Assembly (NCBI GenBank): GCA_022484595.1
Contig: JAKVLB010000006.1
Coordinates: forward strand, 62,001-126,000
Direction of reading: 5' to 3'
Length of the DNA: 64,000 nucleotides
Source of the DNA: Mageeibacillus sp.
Lineage (GTDB): Bacteria > Bacillota > Clostridia > Saccharofermentanales > Saccharofermentanaceae
The notes below the pieces were generated by a model that had not been told where the DNA came from, did not search any database, and was given only the letters and a program-made list of their open reading frames with translations. Of the stretch, positions 61,419 through 64,000 are shown piece by piece. The translations under genes were made by a program, and so were the position numbers. Positions within the stretch are counted from its first letter, which is position 1. Each line of letters opens with the position of its first letter.

Positions 61419-62495
61419 TCATTTTGTTTGCCTTGCAATACCGACTGCAGTACGTAGATATGGAATTCGTCGCACTACTTCGTATAGTAAAACCGTAATA
61501 CCAAAGGAAGCTATGACAATAATTATAAATTGACTTGCAATATTTAGCTGAAGTTTCAAAACAAAATACCCAACTACCACCAAAATCGATAGATGTAAAA
61601 TATATATAGGAAACGAAGCCTTAGACATATATTGACTAAACTTATTGGTGAAATTTAGTATGGTCTGTCCAATTCCCAAAAGAGCCAGTATGCCCATCCA
61701 ACCGAAGAAAACATAAAGCCCTGTGCCCAATTCGTTTCTCATTTCACCAAAGCAGTAAAGATAAGTGTAGACACCACCAGACGATAGCCATATACCCAAA
61801 CTAATTAAACGATATTTTTTAAGCTTTTCAAGGACCTTATCATCTGCCAAAATATAGTAACCGACGATAAATAAAAATAAATATTGCCCTATGCTTTTTC
61901 CACCAATGTTAAGGATATATTGCATTAACCATTCGGGTATAAACAACAGTATGATTGCCATGTATGGCATCTTGCTAAAAGATAAACTGGGGAATTTTCT
62001 TTTCTGAATATAAACAAGCAACAATGCAATTAGTGAGATTACAAACAGATACAACAAAAACCAAAGGTGTGCGGGAGTAAACCCGCCAGAGTAACCTGTC
62101 AAATCGGTTTGCTTTGTGAAAAAGAGAATGTACTGGTTTAGGTATGTTCCCGTATATCCATTAAAAAATATTTCTGCCACATATGTCATAATTGGAACAA
62201 GAACTAAAACGCCAAAAACAAACGGTATCATTAGCTTGTTAACCCGCTCTACAATAATTTGTTTGGGTGTTCTTTTTTGAAGTGCGAATTTAAGGCTCAT
62301 TCCAGAAATTGCAAAAAGCAATGTCATATACCAAGGGTATACAAATGTTGAAAAAGCATACATAAAGTCATTTGTGTGCGACCAAATATAAAAACCACTA
62401 TATTCGCCACCATTCCAAATCTGTGCAGTATGAAACGGAAACAACATCAGAATTGCCAGCCAACGCAAATTGTCTATGTAGTATTTACGTGTCAT
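61419..62495 (-). CDS. Acyltransferase 3-family membrane protein
   Basis: A 358-residue protein with about ten helices; the ATG at 62495 follows GAGGAGG. The start RKYYIDNLRWLAILMLFPFHT carries the conserved Arg and His of acyltransferase 3 (OafA-like) enzymes, which move acyl groups to sugars or lipids. PAHLWFLLYLFVI and FPIYILHLSILVV are further marks. Composition is AT-rich relative to the left part of the window, pointing to acquisition. Followed upstream by a small membrane gene likely in the same unit. Confidence 0.88.
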   Translation of the reverse strand: MTRKYYIDNLRWLAILMLFPFHTAQIWNGGEYSGFYIWSHTNDFMYAFSTFVYPWYMTLLFAISGMSLKFALQKRTPKQIIVERVNKLMIPFVFGVLVLVPIMTYVAEIFFNGYTGTYLNQYILFFTKQTDLTGYSGGFTPAHLWFLLYLFVISLIALLLVYIQKRKFPSLSFSKMPYMAIILLFIPEWLMQYILNIGGKSIGQYLFLFIVGYYILADDKVLEKLKKYRLISLGIWLSSGGVYTYLYCFGEMRNELGTGLYVFFGWMGILALLGIGQTILNFTNKFSQYMSKASFPIYILHLSILVVVGYFVLKLQLNIASQFIIIVIASFGITVLLYEVVRRIPYLRTAVGIARQTK

Positions 62496-62505
62496 ATATA
62501 CCTCC

Positions 62506-62748
62506 TCACAAAATATAAATAATCTTGCTTGACAGCTTCCGGTTTTGAAACTCGGCAAGAGTCAGAACTAAGTATTCAAAAGTATTTGCCGTATGCTCAA
62601 CGAAGAAATAACCGACTGTCATTTTTCCATACTCTGTATAGGCAACGGAATACGGCATGAGTAAAAGCTTCAGCGTTACAAAGCAGAAGGTCCATAATCC
62701 GACAACCAACAGTAAATACAGTAAGATATTTGTGTTTGACTTTTTCAT
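62506..62748 (-). CDS. Small membrane protein next to the acyltransferase
   Basis: An 80-residue frame from the ATG at 62748, preceded by GGGGAG. One strong membrane helix (ILLYLLLVVGLWTFCFVTL) and a polar C-terminal part. A longer frame reaches back into the ATPase gene and is unlikely to be translated as such. It is ten bases upstream of the acyltransferase. No family recognised. The 62749-62932 stretch before it is open but unexplained and may be a gene remnant. Confidence 0.5.
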   Translation of the reverse strand: MKKSNTNILLYLLLVVGLWTFCFVTLKLLLMPYSVAYTEYGKMTVGYFFVEHTANTFEYLVLTLAEFQNRKLSSKIIYIL

Positions 62749-62932
62749 AAACTTTTCTCCCCAAAGCACACTGCACCCATTACTATTCCAACCTTTGGGA
62801 AACTGTTTTTTGTCTTCTCTCAGCCAATTCGCTGCATCGACTGTTTTTATCCCTTCATATTGATAATCCTCATGTCTGGTTCTGGCAACAAAATCGATTT
62901 CTTTTTTATTAGGAATTGCGGCTTGTTCTAAA

Positions 62933-64000
62933 TCACTTGTTGATACTGTCCTGATCCATAAGAAATTCAAACAGGTTTAAAATAAAAATTCCGTTTTCGT
63001 TATAATGCGTAGGCCCGTCTTTCACAATGATTATCTTTTTAAAAGAATCATTTATTTTGCCCAAGGACTGCTGTTCCTGTTCTTCTTTCTCTGTTGTTGG
63101 TAAAGAAAGTGCTGACTGTATATAAATTCTCTTTGATCCCTGGTTACATACAAAATCCACTTCTAATTTTTTCTGCTTTCTCTTATTATCCTCATAATAA
63201 TTGTATTCCACAACTCCTACATCCACATTGTATCCTCTGATAATAAGTTCATTATAAATGATATTCTCCATGATATGAGGCTCTTCAAACTGCCTGAAAT
63301 TTAACCTTGTATTTCTCAGTCCCACATCTGTAAAGTAGTATTTTGCCGGTGTACTGATATACTTTTTTCCTTTTACATCGTATCTGTCTGCTTTCTGAAT
63401 TAAGAATGAATCCTCAAAATAGTCAAGATATGTCTTGATCGTCTCTTGATGGACAGAAATATTTTTTACGCTTTTAAATGTATCTGCAAGCTTTTTGGGA
63501 TTTGTCAAGCCACCTATTGCTGATGCAAGATAATCCAGTAATTCCTCTAATTCTCCCTGATTTCTCACATCATTTCTCTCAAGAATATCCTTCATATATG
63601 TTTCTGAAAAAATACCTTTCAAATAGGCAATCTTATCAGCGGGTTCTTCCATTCCGATCAGCTTTGGCATTCCTCCATACATTGCATAATCCTGCCAGCC
63701 TTGATGTATATCGTTCGGATACACCTGCATAAATTCAGAAAACGACAACGGATACAGATGGACCTGATCTCCACGCCCTCTGAATTCCGTGATAATATCT
63801 TTGGATAAAAACTTCGCATTGCTTCCGGTTACATAGGTGTCTACATTTTCAATATGTAAAAAGCTATTCAATACATCTTCAAATTCGTCAACCATCTGAA
63901 CCTCATCCAAGAGAACATAATACATCTTTTCATCTGTAATCTGCTCATGTACATAACTGCATAATTCATCCGGGTTCCGATATTTTTTGTTCATTCTATC
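62933..64000 (-). CDS. AAA_14/DUF4143 ATPase, cut by the right window edge
   Basis: A frame of 355 residues open to the edge; the N-terminal Walker A part lies outside. Visible: Walker B YVLLDEVQMVDEFE, TGSNAKFLSKD (sensor region), LYPLSFSEFMQ, the DUF4143 part with YMKDILERNDVRNQ, ISVHQETIKTYLDYFEDSF and KYYFTDVGLRN, and the PD-(D/E)XK-like end LEVDFVCNQ. These ATPases are common accessory genes of unknown role, often mobile or toxin-linked. AT-rich. The ATG at 63994 is internal, not the start. Confidence 0.88.
   Translation of the reverse strand, partial: DRMNKKYRNPDELCSYVHEQITDEKMYYVLLDEVQMVDEFEDVLNSFLHIENVDTYVTGSNAKFLSKDIITEFRGRGDQVHLYPLSFSEFMQVYPNDIHQGWQDYAMYGGMPKLIGMEEPADKIAYLKGIFSETYMKDILERNDVRNQGELEELLDYLASAIGGLTNPKKLADTFKSVKNISVHQETIKTYLDYFEDSFLIQKADRYDVKGKKYISTPAKYYFTDVGLRNTRLNFRQFEEPHIMENIIYNELIIRGYNVDVGVVEYNYYEDNKRKQKKLEVDFVCNQGSKRIYIQSALSLPTTEKEEQEQQSLGKINDSFKKIIIVKDGPTHYNENGIFILNLFEFLMDQDSINK

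Noticed and set aside
62749-62970. N-terminal extension of the small membrane protein reaching into the ATPase gene
   Set aside because: No ribosome site at the far start, and the internal ATG at 62748 has one. The extension may be a gene remnant but is not supported as coding.

Overview
The window reads as a chromosomal segment of an anaerobic, low-to-middle GC member of the Bacillota, most likely class Clostridia. The grounds are strong GGAGG-type ribosome binding sites, an oxygen-sensitive class III ribonucleotide reductase, a CarD-type regulator, a DUF4250-type small protein, a spore-photolyase-like radical SAM protein, YesM/YesN-type two-component genes and ChvE-type sugar transport. The genus cannot be fixed from sequence alone. 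No rRNA, tRNA, CRISPR array or intact insertion sequence was seen.

Region by region. 1-7.5 kb: the end of a cobalamin gene (cbiG-like) cut by the window edge, a glycerate/hydroxypyruvate dehydrogenase, a membrane protein with a tRNA dihydrouridine synthase, a pair of G3E/CobW GTPases (one fused to a DUF1980-like domain, one with an expanded Asp/Cys/His tract), and a DEAD-box helicase. 7.5-15.5 kb: a fused phosphopentomutase-deoxyribose-phosphate aldolase, a structured stretch with a doubtful small gene, a PAS-GGDEF protein with a saccharopine-dehydrogenase-like protein, a polar amino acid ABC importer and a tRNA methyltransferase. 15.5-25.5 kb: a Na/phosphate symporter, then a tightly packed aromatic amino acid operon read leftward (aroF-tyrA-aroB-aroA-aroC-[chorismate mutase-aroE-aroK]-aroQ). 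Ahead of it lie a sigma-70-type promoter, a short leader peptide packed with Phe and Tyr codons and an intrinsic terminator: a complete ribosome-mediated attenuation leader. carD follows.

25.7-31.3 kb: an AT-richer RloA-RloB-type defence pair and the nrdG-nrdD operon, whose NrdD carries a C-terminal glutaredoxin-like domain and whose promoter carries two NrdR-box-like sites. 31.4-41.5 kb: a large membrane protein, a GH16 lipoprotein glucanase with a divergent AraC regulator, a three-gene operon (phosphorylase-like, spore-photolyase-like, SDR), trpS and a membrane GGDEF protein. 41.5-52 kb: a monosaccharide ABC transporter with two paralogous permeases, downstream of a sensing module made of a membrane-anchored binding protein, a YesM-type kinase, a YesN-type regulator and a lipoprotein binding protein. 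52-60.5 kb: a PHP phosphoesterase, a long repetitive surface protein, a cold-shock gene with a structured leader, gpmI, a 59-residue DUF4250 gene, a membrane protein and a flavodoxin. 60.5-64 kb: a small membrane protein with an XRE regulator, the wreck of an ACT-domain gene, and AT-rich accessory genes running off the right edge.

The functional themes are aromatic amino acid synthesis under attenuation control, sugar sensing and uptake, nucleotide metabolism for anaerobic growth, and metal handling by G3E GTPases. The most notable points are the Phe/Tyr leader attenuator, three multi-domain fusions (DeoB-DeoC, CM-AroE-AroK, NrdD-glutaredoxin), the tandemly amplified metal-binding tract in the CobW-like protein, and the sugar-sensing module with two binding proteins.
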